Shown: positions 21,309-34,626, counted from the stretch's first letter. The stretch: DNA of 64,000 nucleotides from Chalara sp. BL73 (GCA_918026815.1 CAKJVC010000148.1:558001-622000), one strand, 5' to 3'. The notes: generated by a model not told the origin, from the letters alone. Program-made: numbers and translations.

Positions 21309-22760
21309 ATGGATATCCCTCTCAGAACGACCCACCATGCCGACTCTCCCCTCATGGACTCGAGCTACCACGATGATGCCATGTCAAATTACTCACCCAG
21401 GGAAGAGGATGCGCAGAGACCTTTCCAATCCTTCGACTCTTCTTTTCTAGAAGAAGCCATACCTCGAGGGAAGATAAAGCGCAGTTGGTGGAAGGCAATG
21501 GTTCTAAAGGCAAGACGGAGACAGGATGAGCTCGATGGGGAATTGAAGGAGGGGCTGCTGGCGAGTGGATGCTCGAGCCCAAGGAGTATACGGAGGAGGA
21601 GGACTTTCTTTAATTATTGCATTTTTGGTGGAATCAGCGGTCTGACGATCTTGTGAGCCTACCAGCGCATCGTTGAGACTATTGCTAATCGTTCCCTCAG
21701 ACTCTTTCTTCTACTCACAAACCTAACCTTGGGAATCGCAACATTAATATGGAACAGCGAATTTCACGACTCAGCATTAAAAAATTGGGGAAAGCCAGGG
21801 ACGGGCACAGAGGGGTTAGCATGGTATCCATCTGATTTCACAAGAGACATCGTACCCATACCATGTCACTCACACAACGACTACTGGCGCAAAGTGCCCA
21901 TGTTCTCTGCATTGCGAGCAGGTTGCACAGGCATCGAAGCAGATGTATGGCTCTTTGACCAAGAACTATATGTAGGACACAACACCGCAAGTCTTACTCG
22001 GAACCGCACATTCCAAAACCTATACATTAACCCACTGGTCAAAATTCTAGAAGACCAGAATAAGAAGACGGACTTTTATAACGGGACGAGCCATGGGGTC
22101 TTTGATGAAGATCCGGGAAAGGCTTTAATCCTTCTTGTAGACGTAAAGACAGAAGGAGCAACCACATGGCCATGGGTCTTGGCCCAACTCCAGCCACTCC
22201 GAGAACGAGGCTGGTTGACGTTCGTTGAGAATGGCAAAGTGCACTCTCGCGCCGTCACAGTAGTCGGGACGGGAAATACGCCTTTTGACGTCCTGACCAA
22301 GAACCACACCTACAGAGATGCATTCTTTGACGCGCCACTAAACGAGATGTGGGAGCCCCGTGATAAGCACTCGGCTGAGCATGGTGAGTCGTCTGACGTG
22401 CTTGAAAAGGGCGAGGAGCCAAAATCCTCGCCCAGTGGAAAACGACCAGCGAACGTAGGTCAAGGTCTCTCGGGTGTTCTCCCTGGCGACGAGTTCTCAC
22501 CTGAGAATTCATACTATGCGTCTGTATCCTTAAACGCAGCCATTGGTCAGACTTGGCGCGGTCACCTAACTCCCAAACAAATCAATATCATCAGGGGCCA
22601 GATCAGAGGCGCACATAGACGTGGTCTCAAGGTCAGGTATTGGGACACGCCGTCTTGGCCTATAGGATTAAGAAACCATGTTTGGGAGGTACTGATTCGC
22701 GAAGGCGCAGATATTCTGAATGTTGATGATTTAAGGGCTGCTAGTCGGCAGGTCTGGTGA
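21309..22760 (+). CDS. AIM6: AIM6-like membrane protein, PLC-like phosphodiesterase fold
   Basis: Exons 21309-21652 and 21701-22760 give 467 aa. The 48-nt intron (GTGAGC donor, GCTAAT branch region, TCAG acceptor) falls inside the single predicted transmembrane segment (GLTILLFLLLTNLTLGI). The N-terminus is cytosolic, Ser/Asp-rich and then basic. The extracytosolic domain begins with the family hallmark PCHSHNDYWRKVPMFSALRA, followed by GIEADVWLF and YVGHNT, which provide the His/Glu/Asp cluster of PI-PLC-like and glycerophosphodiesterase-like TIM barrels. The yeast founder, AIM6, was named from a screen for altered inheritance of mitochondria; no defined substrate is known to me. An acidic Ser-rich insertion lies around residues 335-370. 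Confidence 0.82.
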
Positions 22761-23621
22761 AGGCATCATTGACCTTATCCTGTATATAGAGGGAGGTCTG
22801 GTGGCATTCGATGGGCGTTTTAGGATAAGGCTCAACGGATAAGGCGTATAGATATACCAAACATTGTATCAATAGGATGCGAAAGAATTTCAATTTAAGA
22901 ATTTTGAAGACAAGAGTCTTATTTACTACAAGCGAGAATATCTGAAGCTCCTTCCCTACGAGTTTAGATACTGCTGAACAATTGGGTTCGACAATTCAAT
23001 ATATGGGAACACCCGTCAGGGTAAAGCCTCCCAAGGGAGACCATCAGAACGCCAAGCAGTGTACACAATATCCTATAAATGATTGGTTAAATCCTAAGAA
23101 TCTAAATTTCGTTGCATGTCTCAGGACGGTCTGTCAGCCCGAAAACGGAGTTTTTATTTCAGGTATAGCTGTGAAGCATAACCTCAACGTTATGCGTGGC
23201 ATTGAAATATTCTTAAATTCTCGACGAGATAATGTTAATGGCTAGACAAGCTTTCCGAAATCATTTCTATGAGAAATGAGAAAGAAGAAAATGAAATCGT
23301 TCAACGGGATATCGCCAAGGAAATTAGCCTTGTTTAGGTAGGCTCTTCGCCTTGTGGAAATTTCCTCAAAACACGCACCGATTCGCTGACCAACGCGAGA
23401 TTTGTATTTACGTACGATCGCTACTCTAGCTTGGAGACTAGTGTCCGAATATGAAAATGTCTGTCCTCCTGCTCAGCATCCCAAAAGACTTAGAGGGCTG
23501 CTTATATCACTTTCTCCTTAAGCTCTAAAACCACGCTCATTTTCAACTTACCGTTCCATATCCCTTAGTCGTCAGCGACTTCATGTTATGCCCACCGCCC
23601 GCACTTTAGAAATATGTGAAA
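22761..23621. other. Intergenic, nothing recognised
   Basis: About 0.86 kb of AT-rich DNA between AIM6-like and the P450. No coding signal is supported; the 3' end should contain the P450 promoter. Confidence 0.5.
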
Positions 23622-25458
23622 ATGGCCATCCTGGAACTTGTCGACGCAGGCGGCTATAAGACTATCCTCATCTTTGTCGTGGCAACAAGCTTGTTGTTCC
23701 TGTATCTCAATGTGCAACTGAGACATGATGCCGAAGAACCGCCCCTCGTCCGACCCAAATTTCCCCTAATCGGACACCTTGTCGGGATGTTATGGCATGG
23801 AACAGAATATCATCCACGGTTGGCGTATGTTGCTTCATTACTGTTTCCCGATTTGGTCAACGGAAGGAGCTGATGCTGTGTAGACAAGAAAATCCGGGAA
23901 TGCCGGTGTTTACGATACCGATTCTACCATTTGAAGAGGCGAAGATGTATATCATCACGTCTCCACAGCTCGTGCAACAAGCCTTCCGCAAGAAGTCGGT
24001 AGATTTTGATCCAATCACGATTGCGTTCGCTGCGAAGATGGTCGGATTCTCTTCAAGAATTAGTCCGTCTTTTTCCTTTATAATTGTTTCGCGTAACTAG
24101 GAACAAGTTCTTCTCATTCCTCGCCGGAATACGGTAAATCCCAACGCGCTATTAGCTGCTAACTTTGAATATAGCTGATTTAATGAGAGCCGCGCCATCT
24201 CATGGCTCAACAGGCTTTTTGAGCGATCAGCACAAAGCCTACGAACCCCTGGCTCCCGGGCCTACTCTCCAAGCTATGAATGCAAATGTGTTGAACAGCA
24301 TCTCGGACATTCTTGACTCTGTCGGCTCAGAATGGGATACTAAAAGGATTTACCTGTGGCTGCGCGATACTTTCACGCTCGCTACCACAACTTCGCTTTT
24401 TGGCGCCAGGAACCCCATCACTGAAGACCCCAAATTAAATGAATCTTTATGGTGCGTATTGCACTGCCGTTGATAGTGCTTGGAATACTTGTTGATCTAG
24501 GGTCAGGGTCTATGAAGGAGGAACGGCCAGTCTCTTGGCTAAGCCATTTCCATCCTTAACGGCTCGAGAGCCTTATTATGCTCGGGTCAAGCTCCAGAAA
24601 GCTCTCCGCGCCTACTTACAGGCGGGGCACGATCAGAACTCGGACGTTAGTTCTGTGATCAAGCAGCGTATTGCTATCACCAGGCAATGGGGGCTTCCAC
24701 CCTCAGATGTAGCTGACCACGAGCTCGGGATGCTGTTCGTCAGTATCACAAACGCTATACCGACCCTCTTCTGGATGGTATGCTACGTCTTTAGAGATCA
24801 GCAACTGGTAGAGGATTTAAGAGAAGAGGTTCGTGGGATTCTAGAGGAGAGACAGGGTGAGGATGGGCGGAGACAGTGTGTCCTTGCGATTGCTAAATTC
24901 TCGACGAGTTGCCCACTGCTTGTGTCGACGTACCAGGAAGTTATGCGCTTAACGAATCGGCAAATGGGCACGCGAAAATTAACAGATGACACAATTCTGG
25001 AGTACACTCCGACTGACAAAGAAGGTGGCCAGCCGAGAACGTATCTCCTGAAGAAAGGTGCCAGCGTTCAGATGCCGGTTAAGGTAACGCATTACTTGGC
25101 CGATGTCTGGGGCGACGATGCTTACACCTTCAAACCAAGACGCTGGATTACGAGCCGAGAGCAAGAAAGAGTACAGAAGAGAGCCTTTAATCCATTCGGA
25201 GGCGGCAAGCACCTGTGCCCAGGGAGGCATTTTGCGTACGCAGAAATTTTAGGCGCCATAGCGGCACTTGTGTTAGGGTTTGAGATTGCGACGCCAGAAG
25301 GTGGGAAGATTGCCGTGCCGCCAATCAACAGCAATTTCGCGGAGGCAGTAGGTAAGCCTTTGCCGGATGTACAGCAGAGCATGTTGGCGAAGATTCGGAG
25401 AAGAGAGGGGTGGGAGGATGTGAGATGGGCATTTGTAGCTGGTAATGGAAGAGAGTAA
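23622..25458 (+). CDS. Cytochrome P450, CYP7/CYP8-like
   Basis: The proposed five exons (23622-23824, 23884-24062, 24101-24133, 24175-24451, 24501-25458) give 549 aa. The N-terminus has a membrane anchor (TILIFVVATSLLFLYLNV) and a proline hinge. The ExxR motif is in YQEVMRL. The heme ligand is Cys near residue 470 in FNPFGGGKHLCPGRHFAYAE. The I-helix reads VSITNAIPTLFWMV, without the usual acid-alcohol pair. It resembles the Asn-containing I-helix of CYP7/CYP8-type sterol hydroxylases and prostacyclin synthase-like enzymes. Substrate is unknown. Two internal introns are unusual: the second is only 38 nt with a GTCCGT donor, and the third exon is 33 nt. Frame continuity across all junctions supports the model, but a damaged gene is the alternative. 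Confidence 0.78.
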
Positions 25459-26216
25459 TGCAGCGAAGGAGTGGGTATATAATATGAGGATAGATGAGTG
25501 ATAGAGTCGCATCAGAATAAAATAGAGATTTGAGGTCAAGGGGAGCGAATTCTTGCAGTGTACTCCTCTGGATTATATAGTTAAGACTAGGATGGCATAG
25601 TAGAAGGAGTTGATATTTGCGAAAGGAAAAGAAACGGACCTGTTAAACATGTAAGTAACAAACTTGACATGATGGCTGGAACTTGAGGTTGTTCGGATCC
25701 GTGAAGTCAAAACTCACCTTGCTTTGTTATATTGATGAGCAACGTCCCAGCAATTGCCAGCCTCTAATTGAGCATTATTTTTTAACATAGATGCTTATTC
25801 ACCGAAGACTAGTTGGATACTGAAAGTGATGTTCAACCTTTGCACTCACCTTCATGACTCAGCATTATGCGTCTTTTCCATCAATGATGCGCTTCACCTT
25901 TCGCTTTGGCTCACTAGAACATAATAACGAGGTTGGCATTCCAAACTCAAGGCATTAGACTGAGCCGACCTCAAATGCGAGCTCTATGTTACACGTGACC
26001 TCACGACAAGGATACCAATGATGCGCTAACGACCCCGCCAAAGTCTCAATCATATCGCAACGCAAAAAAAAATTAATGAGCCAGCCTCCGACGACTCCTC
26101 TACCAATATCCAAACTTTCCACCGAAACGCGGATCCTTCTAGTTACATTCGCAGCTCCCCCGATATTACAGTCACCCGGCATTCGATTATGATTGAGAGA
26201 AGTTATCTCGTTGAGA
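25459..26216. other. Intergenic, nothing recognised
   Basis: AT-rich spacer with a short A9 run near 26064. Only the TFC3 promoter is expected here; no specific element was identified. Confidence 0.5.
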
Positions 26217-29200
26217 ATGGCAACGACGGTAGATGAACTGGTGGGGTGGGTTCTGACTGAGGTCAGGCTTGCCCAAGACGAAGATGGTATGTCCTATTGT
26301 CCATATTTGATGGGTGAATTGAGCAAGGAAGAGACTCTGCATGTAGCAAGGGGGTTCGAGTTGTGGACGTCGTATCTGGGGCTCTGTTTCTATTGCTTGA
26401 ATTTGTGATGCGGCCGTTTAGCGCAGTGGTTGTTTGCATTACATCCCTCCGCTGGCTCCTGCCCTTCATCATCATCACGTGAACCCAGATCAACAACTTC
26501 CCGACTTGCCTCTGAGATTCTGCGCTGTTTGTACTTCGAAGAAGGAGAAAAGAACTAACCATTGTTGCGTAGGAATTACTTTAAAGGGTCTCTTTGACGA
26601 GCTAGAGGATAGTGTTTTGGCGAGCGAGTCTGAGCTTGTGCGCGAGGCAATTAAGCAGGAGTTATGGGTTGCTCTTCTTCTTCGGGATGAGTTACATTTT
26701 ACTGCAGAATCCGAACATGGATCGAGGCAGGGATGGAGCATGAATTTGTCTGCTCTTTTGCAGCTACCTTTCTTTGCAAATCAATACGTTACAATCCAGC
26801 CAGACGCGAACGGTACAGGTTAAGTTCCTCCGCTTCCTCGTTTCACGATTATACTAATACTACCGCAATAGTTCGGCCTCAAGATATTTTCCAAAATGAG
26901 GAGGGTATCAGCACCATCGCTGTTGAACACCCTCGGGAATTTATTAATGCTGCAGATGAGACGATCGAGAATGACGCACAGCCACAAGGAAGCCTGCAAC
27001 TTGAAGACTCTTCTGCGGTCAACCAGACTAAAGAGGCCCCCAAAAAACAAAAGACCCGTGGGCCTGGCAAGCCGAAGCCATCTCTTCCTCCAAATATCCT
27101 CAACACCAAGAATTTACGCCAGATTCCACACATCTCGGCACGGGAACTGGAAAGATTGGAGAATGATAAGTTTCGCAAGGCCGGAATTGCGGGAGCGTAC
27201 ATTGAACCATATGGCTCTGAAAGACCTGAACTTACCGCCGGAGGACGAGAGAAGAAGCATAAAAGCTCTTTGGTTATGGTGTTGAAGTCTGCCAACCTGA
27301 AGGATCCCGAATGGCTTCCTAGTCAAGCTGGAACCTGGATTGAGAACTTCACGGCAGCCGGTATTGATTTCTCTCAGGAGTCTTTGTATATTGAGCCTCT
27401 TAAGGAGGATCAAAGCACAGCACGTCAATTATCAGAAAGACCATCAAAAAAGAGTGCTAAGCGTAAGCAGTCGAAGGTAGCCTCGGCTTCTAACAATTTC
27501 AATCCTGAAGGAGGCAATCACGTTTCAGGACCTTCTGCATTTGAGTTTATCGGTCCTGATGGACGGCGATACCTGAACGTTCCGCCTGGAGCGGCACCTC
27601 CCCAAGCTCCACCTGGCTACACATTACGCGAAACAAATATTGCTGCACCTAACTATGCCCATCCTTCTTTGCAACAATCAGCACCAGACCAATCTCCTCA
27701 GGTTATTGGAGAGCCTAACAGTGGTAGAATTCAATCAGAGCTCTCTAAAACAATGAACCAAGGCCTTACGTTAGGCGCAGCACAGAATTATCTGCATCTA
27801 CCACCGTCCATATTCGCGGCGGGTGGAGCGTACAGATCACCCTACGCCTCCAGTCCTCAAGATACTGTTGTCCCTCAGCCTGTGGCATATAAAAGTATCT
27901 ATTCGTCCAACGGCATTTCCGACTCCCAGATCACGGATGCTCAATCAGCTTCTCATGGGCATATCTCACCATCTAGTTCAAACGCGAATCCAGTAGCGCC
28001 GTTCTTCCTTCAACAGGCACATTCTGCTCAATACGATCCGCCTATGTTCAGTTCCCCTACACTTGCCACTCCCCAAGCGATAACGAATACTGGCAGTAGG
28101 AAGAGAGCCGCAGCCAAAGATTTTATCGATAGCCCTGCTAAGAGACTTAATATTCAGGATGATAAACCACGGACTCCAACAACCACTGATGAGACTATGG
28201 ACTATCCTGCGATGAATCATCAGACAAACTTGTCGACTTTTGCAGCGTCAGACATTGGTAATGAAAGTGCTGCCATGCCACAACCACCAAACATCATAAT
28301 TCCAACCCCACCTTCGAATTCCAGCCTTATTCGGGGGAAGTACGCCAAAGCTAAGGAGGCAGAGATGAAAGAAGACAACGCTTTCCAAGCCATTCTCGTG
28401 CAAGCACAAACAGTGGAGATTCAAGGCACCATACTGCGATTGGCTTGTGCCTATGAGGGAGATGTTGGAAATCTGGTGATTGGTGATGACAAGTCATCAG
28501 TGGTTTTCTACAGATTGCCTAATTCGGATCAGCGTGAGCCTTTCACCCTATCCATCAACTCTATCATTCGTCCGACCCTCTCTGTCAAGGGATCGAGGCC
28601 AATGGGGCTCCATATCACATGCGCCGGCCAAGGCGATACGGAAGTGACGCACTCCTTCAATTTTGGTCTGACTGCGGCTGCTGAGGAGACTGCTAATATT
28701 TTGAGAGCCAAAATTGAAGGCTTGAAATGGGCTGCACAGGTTCTTGAGCAGAGTAGTCACGGCCGTGCCGCCGGAAAGAACCGCACTATGACGCATTTTA
28801 CAGAGGCCACCAACATCGACGTGATCAAGCCATTTCAATGTGAGGTGTGCCTCAAGAGATTCAAGAATAGGGAGGGCATTATTTACCACAAGGGGAAGTC
28901 ACAAACAGCTTGCAATCCGAATTGGAATGGAGACAAGAAACCTACAGGAGCAAAGCGTCCAGCAAAGGCCCGCAAAGCTGTTCAATCTGGTCGTGGCGGC
29001 GGTCGAGCCAAGAAGCTTGCAGAAGCAAGACCATCAAAGAGGCCTAAGACAGGAGCTGAAATGACTCCAGATTCGGAGAATAAGCGAGCAGAAACTGAGG
29101 ATGATGAATCTGAGTCGGATGCCAGTACGGATTCTCTCGACTCGGTTGTTGCTTTTTTCGAGGCGGCGAATGCTTCACGACAAATAGCTAGAGGAACCTC

Positions 29201-32200
29201 AGTGGTCAGCTCCTCAGCTCGGGAGGCCTCATTTCCAATCACACCAGATACTGAGCGAAGCTATGCTAGGCACGACGGGAGTGAGACTGAACAAGATGGT
29301 GAACATGATAAGGCGCTTGAGAATTATAAGAGAACTATCCAGGAGACAGTGGAGAGACGAGCGACCACAAAGCGTATTGTTAAAGAGGAGGCAGCGCTGC
29401 TGCAGGAGCTTATGTCTGAGATGTTCCATTCTCAAAATCCCCGGGACTCATTTGAACCAGAGGCTGATGAAGCCCTTCCAGCAAGTGCGACCATTGACAA
29501 TCAAAGCTGCGAGGATGTAATCATGGGACTTGTTGAGGCCAATAGCGGTGTGTTTCCTGGGGATAAGGGCATGTGGTATGCTTTCATTCCCGAATTTCTG
29601 AAGAAGTGTGGCAAGTCGGGAGTCCTCCCAAGCAGCAAATTATGTCGCGAAACCGTTGACAATTTGGTATCTGCGGGTAAACTTGACCTCTACACATGGA
29701 GTTATACCGACCCCAAATCCGAAAAATTCTCACGAAGTATACTTTCTATACCGTCTTATGACAAGTCTATTTCAGTCTCGGAGCAGTTTCCTGAAATATC
29801 AGTTTTTCAAACACTAAAAACGATGATCGAAATGTTTCACCCTTGGTTCTATGTACCTTCGAATTTCGCCCCAGACGCAAAATTGCTTCAAAGACTTCGT
29901 GATATCTCTGGCCCATCTGTTCCCATCTGGAAAACTGGATCCTTTAAATGGCACAATTACCACCCCGCTGCAGAAATGGGCTTTCCCAGAGAATCAGATG
30001 GATCGGGCAACACTGAGGATGACTATGTCGCTCCAGACGGTACTTCTACAAAGAGAAAGCGAGCTGGAGCGGGGCCTGAGCCTGAACAGCCCCTCCTACA
30101 TCAAGCTCTGCCTCTCCATCAGAACGTTGATACAAGCGCTTGGGATATCACACCTGTCCATGCTGCTTCGGCTACAGGAAAAAAGAAAAAGGCGAGAATA
30201 CCACTCTCGGTAGAGAAGAAAGCTAGACCCGCTGAAAAGGCTGGTCTCAACTTTCGCGCATGGCACCAACAGCCTGCAAGTTTGCAGAATGGTAATACTG
30301 GAGCATGGGATATTGTACAGCTCCGAGTCGAGGGCAAGCCGCCGCTTCGCCGGGAAGTACTACCGGAGCCTATCACTTATGTGCAAGCTGACAATGGATC
30401 ATGGTCTGAGAGGCTGAAAGGCCATGGCGCTAAACCAATCCACCAATGTTCAAATCGCCGAGTGCCTGGCAATCGGCTTTCTGCAACATATGATAAGAAA
30501 GTTGAAGATAATCATCGTACTATTGCGCCACTGAAGAAGTCAAGAAAAACTCCTCTCCAGAAATTCGTCGAGTCTCTGAGCAAACCTGCGCGCAAGACTA
30601 AATCGTTAGCTTTAAGCTCAGATGTAGAGAGCGATATTCAGATTCCTACAAAAAAGGGTCGACGACCGAACATCACGCGGCTAGTAGTTGGTGAGGATTC
30701 TGGTGAGGATTCTGGCGATAATTTTACTCCTGCAATCGAAGAGCCGCCTGCAAAGCGTCGCTATACGAAACGACGGGCACGTGTTGCCACAAGCCAGCCT
30801 GCTGAAGACGCTCATATGGAAGGTGTTTTGACACCGTCACTAATTCCAGATTTCTCTCAAGCACAACAATCAGTTAAGTCCGCCTCGAGTTCGTTTCAGG
30901 CACTCGAGATAATGGAAGATGGTTATGGCATTCCTGTGGCTGAGGGGCATGCTCCAAGCTCTCCGAAATTATCAAGCTTGATATTCAAGGGAAAGAAACA
31001 AAATGGGCAGGTTTCAAATCGTAGAGGCTATGGTAGTGGAGCTCTCTATGGAAATAATGTTCCCCAGGCAAACATGATGCATAAAATCAGATATGCCATG
31101 TCCCTCAAAGACAAGTTTGCGGACTACACAAACAACTCAGAGGCTGTGCTCAAAGAGCTGGGTCTGCCTTATGTGCCTACAGCAGCAATCTCTCGTGCTA
31201 CAACGGCTAAGAAAAACTTGTCAGAGCAGGAGGAAGCTCGATTTATTGTCACAGTTGTTGTCATTCGCAGCTTGACCGGTGGAATCGATTTAGAGATTGA
31301 CTGGGTGTTGGTGGCTACCTTGTTTAAGAATTACCCGCTTGCAGTTCTTCAGAGGTTATGGAAATTCTGCAAGCCACAGTTGGCAGATATCGAGAAGTTT
31401 GAGGGAGCCTTCCAACAGGTATATCTGACTGCATACAAGGCCAAGGAGCTTCCTCTCATGGACTATGACAACCTGCTCGCGTATGATTGGAATGCGCTTG
31501 TTGATTGGACCATAGCCAAGTTGGGTACAGACATGCTTATCAGTAAGGACATCCCGGAATGGAAGAACCCAAACCACGAATGGAGAAAGGTTTACTTTAA
31601 GAAGGGAGCTTCAATGCAGCAGCGTGTTACCCTTGCCTCTTCAACTCCAGACGCTACTTCCAACAAAAGCGATGCACCCGTTTGTGCGGATGACATGGAG
31701 ATTGACGATGCCACCATAGCTCGATCGTGGGCTCGAGCAACAATTTTAACACCGAGCGAGACCTACAGCAGAAAGGAGGCCCAAAGGAAGCTTCGGCCAC
31801 TCACGAAACTCGTCGAGGAAGCTACAACTGCTTTACATCAAGAAAAGCTCCTCTCAATCAATAAAGGTAAAGGCTCAGTACCTGGAGGCCGAAAGTTCAA
31901 GCCCGCCTCTTCGTTCTTGAAGACTCTTGAGAAGAAGGATGTTTGCGATGAGCCGAAGTTCATCGCGGCATTCAATTATAAGCAGTACCTTGACCAGGAG
32001 TTTTTGAGCGGAAAAGAGTTTGTGCTGTCAGATGACCGTACACTCAATGATATCGTCCTTGTAGGGCTTGGCTCTACGGGTCGTATCTCTCTTGAGCCCA
32101 TCTTGGCGAATCTGAACATCATGGGCAATGATCTGAACGTTGGCGTCCGACAGAGCCGAAAGAACAATTTGTTGAACTTCAACTTCAACGTAAAGATCTC

Positions 32201-32588
32201 GCCTACGAATAAATACATCTTCGACGAACAGAATGAGGTAGTTTATAACGCGATAGGTGCTGAGCCGCCAAGAGGAAGTGAGAAGGGGGAGCTGCCTCTA
32301 TGGTACGATATCCACGATCAGCTGATTCCAGATATCTGGAAAAAGACGTTGATGACCGTAGCATGGACTGTGCAGCTTCGGCCTGGAAGCACACCTAAGA
32401 CACTTGCTGGAGCTTTTGCGCCAATTCTAGAAGAGTGGGAATGTCGCCGGCTTCTAGAGTGGGGAGAGAGCTTGGGTCTATTTAGGCAGGTTATGGGAGG
32501 TGTCGATGGATGGATGGTGGGAGAGTGGTGGTGGATGATTGTGGCGAGCATTTGTGCTGCTGATGCTCCGCCAATGGCTGACGATTAA
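26217..32588 (+). CDS. TFC3: TFIIIC B-block-binding subunit (TFC3-like, tau138)
   Basis: Exons 26217-26286, 26573-26818 and 26872-32588 encode 2010 aa. The largest TFIIIC subunit binds the B-box of tRNA promoters and recruits TFIIIB and RNA polymerase III. The N-terminus has a winged-helix-like start (MATTVDELVGWVLTEV, then ITLKGLFDELEDS). A Gln/Pro/Ser-rich region follows, then a single C2H2-like finger near residue 762 (CEVCLKRFKNREGIIYHKG with a later C), acidic and basic linkers, and a large helical C-terminal region. The C-terminus carries family landmarks: IDWVLVATLFKNYPL, LDYD-type MDYDNLLAYDWNALVDWT and the final EWWWMIV. The first intron is 286 nt, much longer than others here, and could hide another small exon. 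A 12-bp tandem repeat near 30689 encodes SGEDSGED. Confidence 0.75.
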
Positions 32589-33249
32589 ATTTTATGGGTG
32601 TGATTTATGAAGGCGTATGAAAGACTAGAGAACTATTGCATGGGAATGGCGCATGGGAATTAAGCATTGGGATGGTGTTCAGAGAGATCACCACAGGGGC
32701 ATTGCTCTTGTTGTACTTTGGCTAAAGAGAGCTATTGAATGGCCCTAGCATTATATGAGATGATACCCTATACTAAATATAAATGGAAGCGCTGAAAATG
32801 AGGTCTCCTTTGAATTTGTGATCTTTTTTTTTTACGTGATAATGCTTGCGAGCAAATTATTGGCAACTTGGTAGAAGCTTATCTACAGTGGGGACGCTGA
32901 GTACGGTTCACTAAATGCTTCCGAGAATATCTTCGCTTTTGTAAACACTTACAAGATACTTACGGATCCTTTGATTCAACGAATCTTACCAAATTGAGCA
33001 CGCTCATCCTGGCTCGCATGTGGCGTATCATGAATGCGCATAAGGTAGCTAATCCACTCCGTTATATGGTAAGATCGGACAACTCAGGTGCCGTAGTGCG
33101 ACGAATGCCGCGACAATCAAGTCTCATGCGGTGGTGATCCTGGCGACGGCAGTAGTTGCGAGTCTTGCGAATCTAACGGCGATCCGGCAAAATGTAATTT
33201 CCGCTGCGCACCTGTCGCCCCTCTGGCAGCACATCTCGGGAAGCACGGA
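32589..33249. other. Intergenic, nothing recognised
   Basis: Spacer between TFC3 and the F-box-like gene with a T/A homopolymer near 32825. No coding or RNA gene is supported. Confidence 0.5.
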
Positions 33250-34626
33250 ATGGATGCGCAGCTTCAGTCTCCGCTCTTTGGAATCCTACCACACGAGATA
33301 CGGCAGCTAGTTTGGAAATACGCCCTGACTGACCGCCAGCACCTCCTTGGATCTGGTGTCCATCTTCTCCAGACCTGCCGCGCTATCTATGTAGAGACGT
33401 ACAAACTCCCGTTTCTCCTGAATACTGTCAAGGATATATGGGATGACACAAGCAGGACCCCTGCTGCCAGCCTGGGCATGCTGGCCCCTTGGCAACATGC
33501 GCTGCTCCAGTCGTGGGAGTTTGATGTACGGCAGGAAGCTTTGGAACAGCATGGTCAACTGAGGGACGACTCGGAAAATTCAAAAGCCAAGGAACGTCAT
33601 GATGGATTCGAGATCCTTGGCCACTATTTCAATAGGGAGCAGGCGGTCGCGACGCCTGGGTGCGAGTGTTTGTATGGCGCCAGAATACAGATGGGCTCGA
33701 AGAAGCCCGTCGACATCGACCCGATGACCATTTTTCCTAATTTGAGCTTTGTTAGTCCGAGGTATACGTTCGCGGCGCTTCCTGTCACTAGATTGGTATT
33801 GAGGATCGGGAGGGAGGGATGGGTTGGATGGGGAGAAGATCCGACGGACGGCAAGAGGCTGGCGATGGATCCCGATCTGAGGTGTTGGAGTTACTCGTTT
33901 AACATGGCATCGCTGGAGAGCTTCGCAGCTGAGCAGATGGTGCAGAATGCCGGCAACCGGCGATTAGGCATATCGACTTATACCACAGGGGAAGGCTGGA
34001 GCAAAGATATTGGCACGCACTTCCCGGATCTGGAACACCTTGAGCTTGTATTTGAGACATTTCCCGTGAAGAAGGATCAGATTGAAGCCGTAGCTGAGTG
34101 TGCAACTACGTGGGTGTTCCCATTAGCAGAGGGCTCGAGGTTGCAATGGGATGGATGGCCCATTGAAGCTGCGAGTCGGCATGAATCTGAAGAACATGTT
34201 AACGAGAGAAACTATGAGCAATACCACACGCCTTGGCTTTTCGAAACTCCACCAGAAATCCCGGACGAAGAAAGGTCAGATTACGATTCATCGCCGGATT
34301 ATGAGCCATCGGAAGATGAATGCTTTGATGTAGAAGAGTTTGAGAGTGATGATGATGGCGAGGATCTGAACGGGGAAACCTTAACAGAGGATGCTCATGA
34401 GGATCTGGGAGATCTTAGGGCGACCTTGGGTATTGCAGAACATCAGGTGGCACCCTATTTGGAAGAGGCGGCAGGAGTGGATTTATGGCCCACTGCTGCT
34501 CTTCTGCTTAGGAGACCACCAGAGCCTGTGCCGACGGTTCCACAGCTACCCAAGATGCCTTTGAGATACGAGACATATTTTACTGAGACGAGGTCGGTTT
34601 CTTTCAGAAGAGTTTGCCAATTTTAA
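33250..34626 (+). CDS. F-box-like / DUF7730-type protein of unknown function
   Basis: A single exon encodes 458 aa. The opening FGILPHEIRQLVWKYAL followed by LLQTCRAIYVETYKLPFLL is the F-box-like leader common in lineage-expanded ascomycete proteins, where many are predicted SCF substrate adaptors. A central domain (FPNLSFVSPRYTFAALPVTR, then FPDLEHLELVFETFP) resembles the conserved core that follows this leader. Residues about 345-390 are strongly acidic (repeated DE/ED with YDSSPDYEPSEDE), suggesting a disordered linker. No signal peptide or membrane segment is seen. No specific substrate or pathway can be inferred. Confidence 0.7.
   Translation: MDAQLQSPLFGILPHEIRQLVWKYALTDRQHLLGSGVHLLQTCRAIYVETYKLPFLLNTVKDIWDDTSRTPAASLGMLAPWQHALLQSWEFDVRQEALEQHGQLRDDSENSKAKERHDGFEILGHYFNREQAVATPGCECLYGARIQMGSKKPVDIDPMTIFPNLSFVSPRYTFAALPVTRLVLRIGREGWVGWGEDPTDGKRLAMDPDLRCWSYSFNMASLESFAAEQMVQNAGNRRLGISTYTTGEGWSKDIGTHFPDLEHLELVFETFPVKKDQIEAVAECATTWVFPLAEGSRLQWDGWPIEAASRHESEEHVNERNYEQYHTPWLFETPPEIPDEERSDYDSSPDYEPSEDECFDVEEFESDDDGEDLNGETLTEDAHEDLGDLRATLGIAEHQVAPYLEEAAGVDLWPTAALLLRRPPEPVPTVPQLPKMPLRYETYFTETRSVSFRRVCQF

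Noticed and set aside
26416..26440. tRNA A-box-like sequence (TTTAGCGCAGTGGTT) inside the long first intron of the TFC3-like gene
   Set aside because: No matching B-box, T-arm or acceptor stem follows within tRNA distance, so no tRNA can be folded.
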